From: CAYVFC01 sp964450715
GTDB taxonomy: Bacteria; Myxococcota_A; Polyangia; Polyangiales; JAFGIB01
DNA: 36,001 nucleotides
Reading direction: 5' to 3'
NCBI GenBank assembly: GCA_964450715.1
Contig: CAYVFC010000081.1
Coordinates: forward strand, 1-36,001
Positions within the stretch are counted from its first letter, which is position 1. The number at the start of each line of letters is the position of its first letter. Below the pieces are notes generated by a model, which did no database searches, had not been told where the DNA came from, and saw nothing but the letters and a program-made list of their open reading frames with translations. Below, in pieces: positions 21,211-29,536 of this stretch. The position numbers were made by a program, and so were the translations under genes.

Positions 21211-23187
21211 ATGAGCTCGAAATCCCTGAGGCTCTTACTAGTAACGCCGCTTCTGGTAGCCGCTGTATCGGCCGCCGGATGCCTCGCGCCCGAGCTCAAG
21301 GAGCTCAACCCCTGCCTGGTCTCCGGGGTGATCGCGGACGTCGACGTCAAGAAGGTGGAAAAGGTCGACCTCTTGTTCGTGCTCGACAACTCCGGCTCCA
21401 TGAAGGAAGAGCAGGAGAAGCTGCGCCAGGAAATGCCGCGCATGATCACCATCCTGACCACCGGCGATCTCAATCCGGACGACAACGGCGGCATCCCGGA
21501 AGAGAACAAGGACTTCCCCGCGGCCAAGGATCTGCATCTGGCCGTGGTGACCACCGACATGGGGCTTCCCGGCGTCAAGCAGTCCATCGATCCCGAGGGC
21601 AAGTGCACCGCCGGCCTGGGCGACGACGGGTTCTTCCAGAGCGCCGGCAACCCGGCCGGTGACCCGAACCTGACCTGCAACCAGCAATACCCACCCATCC
21701 TCGCCTACAAGACCGGGCAGGGTCCCGCCGACATCGCCTCCCAGTTCCAGTGCGTGACCGCGCTGGGAATCGGTGGCTGCGGCTTCGAGATGCAGCTGGA
21801 AGCCGGGCTGAAGGCGCTCTGGCCTGCCAACCCGGGCAACCTGGACGAGAGCCAGCAGAGCGTGGGCGTGGTCTTCTTCGGCAACAGCCCCTCGCACGGC
21901 GACCAGCAGCATATCGAGTTCCTCAGGGGCACCAAGTACCACCCGCAGGAGTCCGAGGCCCTGTCGCTTCTGGCCATCATCCTGGTGACCGACGAGGAGG
22001 ACTGCTCGGCCGGAGCGCGCGGCAACCTCGACTTCCTGGAGCACCCCAACACCGCGCCTCCGGGCATCAACGAGCAGCCGGCCAACCTGCGCTGCTACTT
22101 CGACACCGTCAACAACCAGGGCAACAAGTTCCCGGTCGGGCGCTACGTAAATGCCTTCAAGGCGCTGCGTCCGGGCTACCAGCAGCTGGTGGTCTTCGCC
22201 GCCATCGCCGGCATCCCGCCCAACGTCAGGCAGGCGGACTTTGACGCGGACGGCGACGGGCTCATCAGCCAACCGGAGCGGGACGCTTTCTACCAGCGTA
22301 TCTTCAGCGATCCGCTGATGCAGGAGCGAATCCGAGCCGACCTGCAGAACCTGGAGCCCTCCTGCACGCTTCCCAACCCGCTCTATGACCCCAACGACCC
22401 GCAAAGCGAGCAGTTCGCCACCAAGGCCTACCCGGCGCGGCGCATCGCCGAGGTGGCCCAGGGCTTCGGCGAGAACGGCGTCATCGAGTCCATCTGCCAG
22501 GAGAACTTCACCGGAGCCATGGACTCCATCATCCAGGCCATCAGCAAGCAGCTGGGGGGCGTCTGCCTGCCGCGCAAGCTCAAGCGCAACAGCGACGGCG
22601 TGGTGGAGTGCGACGTGGTCTGGGGGATGCCCGGCGGGCGCCCCTGTGATCTACCCTTCCTGTCCCCGCCGCCGACCGACCGACCCCAGTCAAAGGACGG
22701 CAAGACCCTTTGCGTTGTCGAGCAGGTACCCGTGATCAACACGGCGACGGACGACCCGCAACAGGCGCTCCAGCCCGGGGTACAGGGCTGGTACTACGAC
22801 GACTTCAGCGCCGACCGGCTCAAGGACTGCAAGGGTGACCCTGACAACCTGCAGCGCATCGCCTTCACGCTCACCGCCACGGCCGCGGGCGAGGTCACGG
22901 CCGACCCGCCGGCCGGTGCCACGGTCGAGCTTCAGTGCCTGAACGAGGTGCAGAGCATCGTGGGCGCGGAGGAGACCGCCGCGGCCACCGTGGGCTTCGA
23001 GTGCAGCGCCGACCAGGAGTGCGGGCCCTCGCCCATGCGCTGCCACCCCAAGGCGCGCACCTGCGTCATCAGCTGCGGCAGCAACGCGGATTGCCCGGCG
23101 GCCTGGGCCTGCGACACCGAGCTACAAACGGTGTTCGCGAACCAGGCAGGCTTCGCCCTCTGCGTCAACCCGACCTGCGGAAGCTAA
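21211..23187 (+). CDS. vWA-domain lipoprotein with EF-hand loop and Cys-rich C-terminus
   Basis: A 658-aa lipoprotein with an excellent ribosome-binding site (AAGGAGG) before ATG 21211. The leader ends VSAAGC24. The vWA domain begins at once with DLLFVLDNSGSMKEEQ; the metal-site residues are D59, S61 and S63. Residues 345-356, DADGDGLISQPE, match a canonical 12-residue EF-hand calcium loop, placed inside or just after the vWA domain. The last 60 residues are Cys-rich (ECGPSPMRC, CVISCGSNADC, ACD, CVNPTCGS), like small disulfide-bonded modules of myxobacterial surface proteins. It is probably an outer-membrane surface adhesin-like or sensing protein whose conformation depends on Ca2+ and Mg2+. 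No partner is adjacent. Confidence 0.85.
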   Translation: MSSKSLRLLLVTPLLVAAVSAAGCLAPELKELNPCLVSGVIADVDVKKVEKVDLLFVLDNSGSMKEEQEKLRQEMPRMITILTTGDLNPDDNGGIPEENKDFPAAKDLHLAVVTTDMGLPGVKQSIDPEGKCTAGLGDDGFFQSAGNPAGDPNLTCNQQYPPILAYKTGQGPADIASQFQCVTALGIGGCGFEMQLEAGLKALWPANPGNLDESQQSVGVVFFGNSPSHGDQQHIEFLRGTKYHPQESEALSLLAIILVTDEEDCSAGARGNLDFLEHPNTAPPGINEQPANLRCYFDTVNNQGNKFPVGRYVNAFKALRPGYQQLVVFAAIAGIPPNVRQADFDADGDGLISQPERDAFYQRIFSDPLMQERIRADLQNLEPSCTLPNPLYDPNDPQSEQFATKAYPARRIAEVAQGFGENGVIESICQENFTGAMDSIIQAISKQLGGVCLPRKLKRNSDGVVECDVVWGMPGGRPCDLPFLSPPPTDRPQSKDGKTLCVVEQVPVINTATDDPQQALQPGVQGWYYDDFSADRLKDCKGDPDNLQRIAFTLTATAAGEVTADPPAGATVELQCLNEVQSIVGAEETAAATVGFECSADQECGPSPMRCHPKARTCVISCGSNADCPAAWACDTELQTVFANQAGFALCVNPTCGS

Positions 23188-23201
23188 TAAACAGGTAAAC
23201 A

Positions 23202-23351
23202 GGGGTCGGACTTAACTTATTAACAATTCGCCCTCTCTTCGTTCTGAAGCGATTTGAAATTGTTAATAAGTTAAGTCCGACCCCACGCGCCCCACGCGCC
23301 CTCTCTTCGTTCTGAAGCGATTTGAAATTGTTAATAAGTTAAGTCCGACCC
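23202..23351. repeat. REP-like palindromic tandem repeat running into the gap
   Basis: The arm at 23202-23228 is an exact 27-bp reverse complement of 23258-23284, with outer sequence GGGGTCGGACTTAACTTATT. The segment 23229-23283 is then repeated identically at 23297-23351, giving a 68-bp tandem period, and the second copy ends at the Ns. The GGGGTC(G/A)GACTTAA motif is typical of repeats linked to REP-associated tyrosine transposases. It is far more AT-rich than its surroundings. Confidence 0.75.
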
Positions 23352-23451
23352 NNNNNNNNNNNNNNNNNNNNNNNNNNNNNNNNNNNNNNNNNNNNNNNNN
23401 NNNNNNNNNNNNNNNNNNNNNNNNNNNNNNNNNNNNNNNNNNNNNNNNNNN
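23352..23451. other. Assembly gap of 100 N
   Basis: Exactly 100 N, the conventional placeholder for a gap of unknown size. It begins within the second copy of the tandem repeat, so an unresolved repeat array probably caused it. Sequence of unknown length and content is missing between the vWA lipoprotein gene and the 23509-24222 gene. Confidence 0.99.
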
Positions 23452-23508
23452 CACGCGGCCACGCGCCGTCGAAATGACAGAACGAGGGCGTGACGCAGGA
23501 CATGGGCG

Positions 23509-24222
23509 CTATTCCGGCTCCATCAGCTCGCTTACCGCGCCGCTGAGACCGAACGACGAGAGCTCCATGGTGGAGAAATCCTCCAGGTCCACGCGGCGTA
23601 CGATACCGGTGATGGGCACGGAGGGGTGGTACCAGACCTCGCTGTTGCTCTTGAACATGCCGGCCGATATGGTCAGCTTCTCTTTGTAACAGCCCGGGAA
23701 GGAGCCGGCCGGCACGGTCACGTTTTCGCGCGCAAGCGGTTCCCAGGGGCCGACCAGACCGCCCAGGATCGGGCGCCAGAGATAATCCTCAGCCTCCAGT
23801 TGCTCCCGGTCGTAATCCATGGTCTTGCCGTCGGGGCTCACCACGGTCATCTGCAGGACCCGCACCCCGCTCGGGCTCAGCCCGTCCCCCGGGTCGACCT
23901 GCATCAGGGTCAGATCTCGTCCGTGGTATCCCTCCTGCAAGACCTCGAGCCAGAAGCTGTCCACGTGCACGCCCACGATTTTGTAGGTGACAAAGGAAGG
24001 GACCTGCCGGCTGGTCAACGATAGATACTCGATCCATTGTCCTAGATCGGGCGCCATGCGCGCCGAATCCTCGGGCATTCCGCGCTCGGCGGGAGCGAGA
24101 GCCCGCGCTTGCTTCACGCGCCGGTCGATATCGGCCTTGCGCAGCTCGTAGGCAGAAGGCCCGCAACAGAGGGCGATGAGTGGAAGAACGACCATCAAGA
24201 GCAGAAGAATCGGTCGCGGCAT
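23509..24222 (-). CDS. Putative lipoprotein encoded directly after the kinase gene
   Basis: A 237-aa exported protein. I chose ATG 24222, five nt after the kinase stop, giving MPRPILLLLMVVLPLIALCC; the next Cys pair could be lipidated although the lipobox is poor. ATG 24234 overlaps the kinase end and is the alternative. The mature part has a short helical start (YELRKADIDRRVKQARALAP) and then beta-rich sequence such as WIEYLSLTSRQVPSFVTYKI, VHVDSFWLEVLQEGYHGRDL and VPAGSFPGCYKEKLTISAGM. This recalls outer-membrane lipoprotein sheets, where a VPAG.F.C motif precedes a strand pair. I do not recognise a named family. Tight linkage makes it a likely functional partner or target of the kinase pathway. 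Confidence 0.7.
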   Translation of the reverse strand: MPRPILLLLMVVLPLIALCCGPSAYELRKADIDRRVKQARALAPAERGMPEDSARMAPDLGQWIEYLSLTSRQVPSFVTYKIVGVHVDSFWLEVLQEGYHGRDLTLMQVDPGDGLSPSGVRVLQMTVVSPDGKTMDYDREQLEAEDYLWRPILGGLVGPWEPLARENVTVPAGSFPGCYKEKLTISAGMFKSNSEVWYHPSVPITGIVRRVDLEDFSTMELSSFGLSGAVSELMEPE

Positions 24223-24227
24223 CGCGT

Positions 24228-25706
24228 TCACCATCCTTTCGGAGACGACTCGCATCGCGACTGTGCAACCGCCACGCCGAGTATCTTGCGCGCCAGCTGG
24301 GCTAGGGCATACGGATCGAGCGGCTCCACTAAAAAACCGTCCACCCCCAACGAGGAGAGCAGCTTCCACTCCAAAGCGTACCCGGACGAGCTGACCACGA
24401 TAATGGGCATGGCGCGCGAGGTCTCCGTACCCCGCAGGGTGGCGGCCAGCTCCAACCCGTTCATACCCGGCAGCTCCAGACCGACCACCGCCAGCTCGGC
24501 CGGCTCGCGCTCCAGCACTTTCAGCGCCTCCTCGCCATTGTTCACGCACTCGACCGCGGTGCCGGGAAAAGCCTGCTCCAGCGTGGCCAAGGCCTGGACG
24601 CAGAAGGTCGGATCCCGGTTGGCGATCAGGATCCTCTGCGCGGGACATAAGGCCCCCATCGACTCCCTGGCCCGCAACAGCTCCACGCGGAAGCGGTCGG
24701 CATCGGCCGTACGCTTCTCCGGGTCGGTATGCAATGCCTGCAGGATAACTTCATCGAACTGCTCGGTGATATCGTGGCGGATCTGGGAGGGCCTGGTCGC
24801 CGTCTGCGCTTGCAGCGCGAGCAAATCCTCTATGCTCTTTACGTCGTAGGGCGCCTCGGCGGTCAACATCTCGAAGGCCATCACGCCCAGCGAGTAGATA
24901 TCGCTGCGCTGTTCGAGCCCGGGCGGCGCATCCCCGCGTACGACCTCCGGCGCCATATAGGCAGGCGTACCGGCCAGCGCCCGCTCGTCCGGCGAGCCAT
25001 TTCCAGCCAGCACGCGGGACATGCCCAGGTCGGCGATGGCCGCGCGAAAGGCGGTACCGATCAGCACGTTGGTGGGCTTGAGATCGCCGTGCACGGTCCC
25101 GGAAGCGTGAATGGCGGAAAGCCCTCGGCAGATCTGGTCTAGCAGACCTAGCGCCTCGTCCAGGCGCGGCGGGCCGGCACTGCACATGGCGTCCTGCAAC
25201 CAGAAGGCCACCGAGCTTCCCGCCACGTACTCCATGACGAAGTAGGGCACACCTTCCAGCTCGCCGAAGGCGTGGATCTCCACCACGTTGTCGTGCCGGA
25301 TCCGGGCCATGGCGCGCGCCTCGTTCAGAAAACGCTCGCGCACCTGATTCTGGGTGGCATAGGCGGGCCTGATGAACTTGATGGCCACGTCGCGTTCGAG
25401 CTTTTCGTCGAAAGCGAGCACCACCACGCCCATGCCGCCCTGACCGAGGGGGCCTATCACGCGGTAGGCATTGTCTATCAACATGCCCACCGCCGGTCCC
25501 TCCCAGGACGAGGGAGGCGCTCCGCTCAGGGCGCTGGTGGTCACGGGAAAATCGGCGGTCTGTACCCGCTGCCTATCCTGCGGCGACCTCGGATCCTCGA
25601 CGTCCGGCCTGGCCGAGGGCCGGCTGCCCGATTCGAATCCGGGCTTCGGCGATCCGGGTTTGCCGGACCGGCGCGAAGGAGGCTGCGAGGAGTTTTCGCC
25701 GTTCAT
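24228..25706 (-). CDS. Ser/Thr protein kinase fused to a degenerate receiver domain
   Basis: A 492-aa cytoplasmic protein. Residues 1-75 are Pro/Ser-rich and disordered. A Hanks-type kinase domain spans about 80-345: glycine loop GQGGMG 88-93, VAIK with K110, E129, and APE at 252-254. The catalytic loop reads HGDLKPTN (206-213), so the usual Arg of HRD is Gly, and the DFG motif reads DLG (226-228). Catalytic D208, K210, N213 and D226 remain, so activity is possible without activation-loop phosphorylation. Residues 357-476 form a receiver-like domain lacking its key residues: the acceptor Asp is G409 (VVGLELPG), the acidic pair is replaced by A362-N363, and the conserved Lys is E461. It is thus a pseudoreceiver. 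No membrane helix is seen. It is followed 5 nt later by a lipoprotein gene. Confidence 0.92.
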   Translation of the reverse strand: MNGENSSQPPSRRSGKPGSPKPGFESGSRPSARPDVEDPRSPQDRQRVQTADFPVTTSALSGAPPSSWEGPAVGMLIDNAYRVIGPLGQGGMGVVVLAFDEKLERDVAIKFIRPAYATQNQVRERFLNEARAMARIRHDNVVEIHAFGELEGVPYFVMEYVAGSSVAFWLQDAMCSAGPPRLDEALGLLDQICRGLSAIHASGTVHGDLKPTNVLIGTAFRAAIADLGMSRVLAGNGSPDERALAGTPAYMAPEVVRGDAPPGLEQRSDIYSLGVMAFEMLTAEAPYDVKSIEDLLALQAQTATRPSQIRHDITEQFDEVILQALHTDPEKRTADADRFRVELLRARESMGALCPAQRILIANRDPTFCVQALATLEQAFPGTAVECVNNGEEALKVLEREPAELAVVGLELPGMNGLELAATLRGTETSRAMPIIVVSSSGYALEWKLLSSLGVDGFLVEPLDPYALAQLARKILGVAVAQSRCESSPKGW

Positions 25707-25968
25707 GGATGAAGTGGCCTTGCCGTATCCGGGCTCGAACCCGGCCCAGACTGGCCATGACCCAAATCGTTAATCGAATCCTATCATCTCGGCACGCCTC
25801 ACTACAGAGCGGAAACGGAGGGAGTGCCGCCGACCGGCGGCGGGTGGAACAGAGCCGGTCGGGCGGCGGCCGCCTGGCGGATGGCGGCGAACCGCCGGCC
25901 CTGCGAGCGTAAAGGTCCGAGATCATTCGGGCGATACCCGGGCACGCGGCTTGCTCCGCGTGTGCACC

Positions 25969-27564
25969 ATGGTCGCCAGAGTACACACCGGATCGCTGCT
26001 GGGAATCGATGCCTACGGGGTGCTGGTCGAGGTGGACTTCTGCAAGGGGCTGCCGGGCATCGATATCGTGGGTCTGCCGGAAACCGCCGTGCGCGAGAGC
26101 CAGGTGCGGGTGAGAAGCGCCATCGTCAACAGCCGCTTCGAGCTTCCGCACAGAAAGTTCGTGGTCAACCTGGCGCCGGCCGACCGGCGTAAATCGGGAG
26201 CATCTTTTGACCTCGCCATCGCCGTGGCCCTGCTCTGCCAGTGCGGGCTGTGCGCCCCCAACCGCCTGGAAGAGACCCTTTTCGTGGGCGAGCTTTCTCT
26301 GGAAGGGCAACTGCGACCCGTGCGCGGTCTTCTGGCCCATCTTCGCGCAGCCCGGCAACGAGGTCTGCAAGCAGCGGTCGTTCCCGATGCCGATGCCCGG
26401 GCCGCGGGCCTGGCTACCGGCCTGAAAATCTACCGCGCCCGCAACCTGGCCGAGGTGGTCAGCTTCCTCAACAATACGCGCGCGCTGCCCTTGGTAGCCC
26501 CGAGCGCCCCGGAGGAACGATCCGACCGCGAGGGAGAGGGAGAAGAGGATCTAAAGGACGTGCGCGGCCAGGAGACGGCCAAGCGAGCGCTGGAGGTGGC
26601 GGCCGCCGGCGGGCACAACCTGTTGCTGGTAGGCCCGCCGGGCACGGGCAAGACCATGCTGGCCAGGCGTCTCAGGGGGATCATGCCGCCTCCCTCTGCC
26701 GAGGAGGCGCTCGAGATCGCCACCATCGCCGGCGCGGCCGGGCTCCGGGTTCCCTCGGGACGGCACGGTGTGGGGCGCCCCTTTCGCGCGCCGCACCATA
26801 CGGTAAGCGACGCCGGGCTGATCGGCGGCGGGGTCCCCATTCGTCCGGGCGAGGTGACGCTGGCCCACCTGGGGGTGCTTTTTTTGGACGAGCTTCCCGA
26901 GTTCCGCAGAAGCGCCATCGAGGCGCTCAGGCCCACCATGGAGTCGGGGCTGTCGGCACTGGTGCGCGCGCAGGACCGCGTGGTCATGCCCGCCCGGCCG
27001 CTGGTGGTGGCGGCCATGAACCCGTGTCCCTGCGGCTACCACGGGGACAGCAAGCGGATCTGCCGCTGCTCCCCGGACCAGATCCAGCGCTACCAGGGCC
27101 GCGTCTCCGGCCCGCTGCTGGACCGCTTCGATATCCACGTGGCGCTTCCTCCGGTCAGGGTGAGCGCGCTCAAGGGTGCGGCGCTAGGGGAGAGCACCGC
27201 AGTGGTGGCGCAACGAGTGCTCGAGGCTCGCGCGCGGCGCGAGCGACGAGAGGCCGCCGAAAGGCCCGCATTCGGAGCTCCGCGGGCGAGCAAGAGCGAC
27301 CGCCTCAGGGCCTGCGTGAAGCAAGAGGCGCTGCGCTTACTGCACCGGTGCATCGACAAGCTCGGCCTGAGCCTGCGCGCCCACGACAAGGTGCTCAAGG
27401 TCGCGCGCAGCATCGCCGACCTGCAGGGCGCGCAATGGGTCGAGACCGCGCAGGTGGCCGAAGCGATCCAGTACCGCTTGCTCGACCGCGACCCGGCAAG
27501 CGAGGGCTTGCACGGCCTGCCCGTACCGCGACAGCGGCCGCGCCAGCTCGGAAGCGCAGGATGA
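25969..27564 (+). CDS. comM: ComM/YifB-family AAA+ ATPase (Mg-chelatase-like)
   Basis: A 531-aa hexameric helicase-like ATPase; ComM promotes branch migration during integration of incoming DNA in natural transformation. The N-terminal domain starts MVARVHTGSLLGIDAYGVLV and continues KGLPGIDIVGLPETAVRES, the family signature. Walker A is GPPGTGKT (222-229) and Walker B is VLFLDELPEF. The NPCPCGYHGD...CRC segment and the C-terminal Mg-chelatase-like domain are present, so it is complete. The ATG at 25969 is chosen because the family starts there; a TTG six codons earlier is less likely. It lies 62 bp upstream of recA in the same direction, a sensible recombination pair. It is divergent from the kinase gene across about 260 bp. 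Confidence 0.93.
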   Translation: MVARVHTGSLLGIDAYGVLVEVDFCKGLPGIDIVGLPETAVRESQVRVRSAIVNSRFELPHRKFVVNLAPADRRKSGASFDLAIAVALLCQCGLCAPNRLEETLFVGELSLEGQLRPVRGLLAHLRAARQRGLQAAVVPDADARAAGLATGLKIYRARNLAEVVSFLNNTRALPLVAPSAPEERSDREGEGEEDLKDVRGQETAKRALEVAAAGGHNLLLVGPPGTGKTMLARRLRGIMPPPSAEEALEIATIAGAAGLRVPSGRHGVGRPFRAPHHTVSDAGLIGGGVPIRPGEVTLAHLGVLFLDELPEFRRSAIEALRPTMESGLSALVRAQDRVVMPARPLVVAAMNPCPCGYHGDSKRICRCSPDQIQRYQGRVSGPLLDRFDIHVALPPVRVSALKGAALGESTAVVAQRVLEARARRERREAAERPAFGAPRASKSDRLRACVKQEALRLLHRCIDKLGLSLRAHDKVLKVARSIADLQGAQWVETAQVAEAIQYRLLDRDPASEGLHGLPVPRQRPRQLGSAG

Positions 27565-27626
27565 ACGGAACGGGACGGCGCGGCGGTTCCGCGCCCGAGC
27601 CATTCCCCAAACAGCGGAGAGAGAAC

Positions 27627-28688
<1,062 letters not shown>

Positions 28689-28757
28689 TCGAGGGCCGCT
28701 GCCGGCTGGTCGATTCCTCGGTGTGGGCTCTCGAGCTCGGCTACGTCCTTTCCTGAC

Positions 28758-28787
28758 TTGACTAGTCTGACTAGGTCGATATATACT
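28758..28787 (+). promoter_or_regulatory. Sigma-70 promoter with overlapping operator for the toxin-antitoxin operon
   Basis: TTGACT (28758-28763) and TATACT (28782-28787) are near-consensus -35 and -10 boxes with an 18-bp spacer. Inside it lie the palindrome GACTAGTC (28760-28767) and the dyad CTAGTC-T-GACTAG (28762-28774), a good binding site for the antitoxin. Transcription should begin about 28794, at or next to the ATG at 28795, so the mRNA would be leaderless. Confidence 0.7.
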
Positions 28788-28794
28788 TTATTTT

Positions 28795-29073
28795 ATGAAA
28801 ACGGATACTTACTCGACCTACGAGGCCAAAGCCCGGTTGAGCGAAATCCTACGCAAGGTCCGCCGGAACAGGCGCATCGTGATCACGCACCGCGGAAAAC
28901 CAATCGCGGAGATCGGCCCGGTTTCGCGTTCCCGACAAGACCTCGAGACGAAACTGGCTGACCTCGAGCAGAGCGGCATCCTCGAACGCGGCGACAGGAC
29001 CGCGCTGAAGACTATTGCCCCCCTGGTCCGCAAGCCCGGAGCGCTCGAGCGTTTTCTCGATGATCGCGACTGA
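28795..29073 (+). CDS. Phd/YefM-family antitoxin
   Basis: A 92-aa antitoxin of the Phd/YefM type. The N-terminal half is the family's DNA-binding dimer fold: YSTYEAKARLSEILRKVRRN, then RIVITHRGKPIAEIGPV. The C-terminal half, after LADLEQSGILERGD, would be the flexible toxin-neutralising tail. It should block the PIN toxin and repress its own promoter, where a dyad fits between the -35 and -10 boxes. There is no ribosome-binding site; the predicted transcript starts at the ATG. The toxin gene begins 3 nt after its stop. Confidence 0.92.
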   Translation: MKTDTYSTYEAKARLSEILRKVRRNRRIVITHRGKPIAEIGPVSRSRQDLETKLADLEQSGILERGDRTALKTIAPLVRKPGALERFLDDRD

Positions 29074-29076
29074 TCG

Positions 29077-29469
29077 ATGCGCGTCGGATACCTCGATACC
29101 TCGATGCTGATAGCGGTCGCATTCGACGAGCCCGGCGCCGAACGATGGGCCGAACGACTTCATTCGTTCGACGAGCTGCTGAGCTCTTCCCTGCTCGAAT
29201 CCGAGTTCCTCGCCGCGGCCGAACGCGAAGGGGTACGGGAACAAGCATCGCGGCTGTTGGACCCGATTAGCTGGATCTTCCCCGACCGCCGGTTGACCGG
29301 AGAAATCGGAAAGATACTCGCGCACGGACATCTGAGGGGCGCCGATCTGCACCATCTGGCCACGGCGTTTCACCTATTCCCCGAACCGGATCACGTGTAT
29401 TTTCTCACCCTCGACCGGCACCAGGAAGAAGCCGCTCGCCGGCTGGGCTTCCTGGCACTCGATCTGTAG
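29077..29469 (+). CDS. VapC-like PIN-domain toxin
   Basis: A 130-aa PIN-domain ribonuclease. The acidic metal-binding set is present: D7 (YLDTSMLI), E41/E43 (LLESEF), D90 (GADLHHLATA) and D113 (LTLDRH). PIN toxins cut tRNA or rRNA when their antitoxin is lost. It starts 3 nt after the antitoxin stop, so it is translated from the same mRNA. Such modules are mobile and accessory, in keeping with its place between recA and an unrelated lipoprotein gene. The RNA target is unknown. Confidence 0.92.
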   Translation: MRVGYLDTSMLIAVAFDEPGAERWAERLHSFDELLSSSLLESEFLAAAEREGVREQASRLLDPISWIFPDRRLTGEIGKILAHGHLRGADLHHLATAFHLFPEPDHVYFLTLDRHQEEAARRLGFLALDL

Positions 29470-29536
29470 TCCGGGCCCCTACGCAGAATCGAAGCGACAA
29501 AGGGGGAAGTTGCTACACTCCAGCCACGGAGGCAAC

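Noticed and set aside
25720..25765. T-arm-like sequence GGGCTCGAACCCGG between kinase and comM, as if from a minus-strand tRNA
   Set aside because: No matching acceptor, D-arm or anticodon arm could be found at the right spacing; at most a remnant or chance palindrome.
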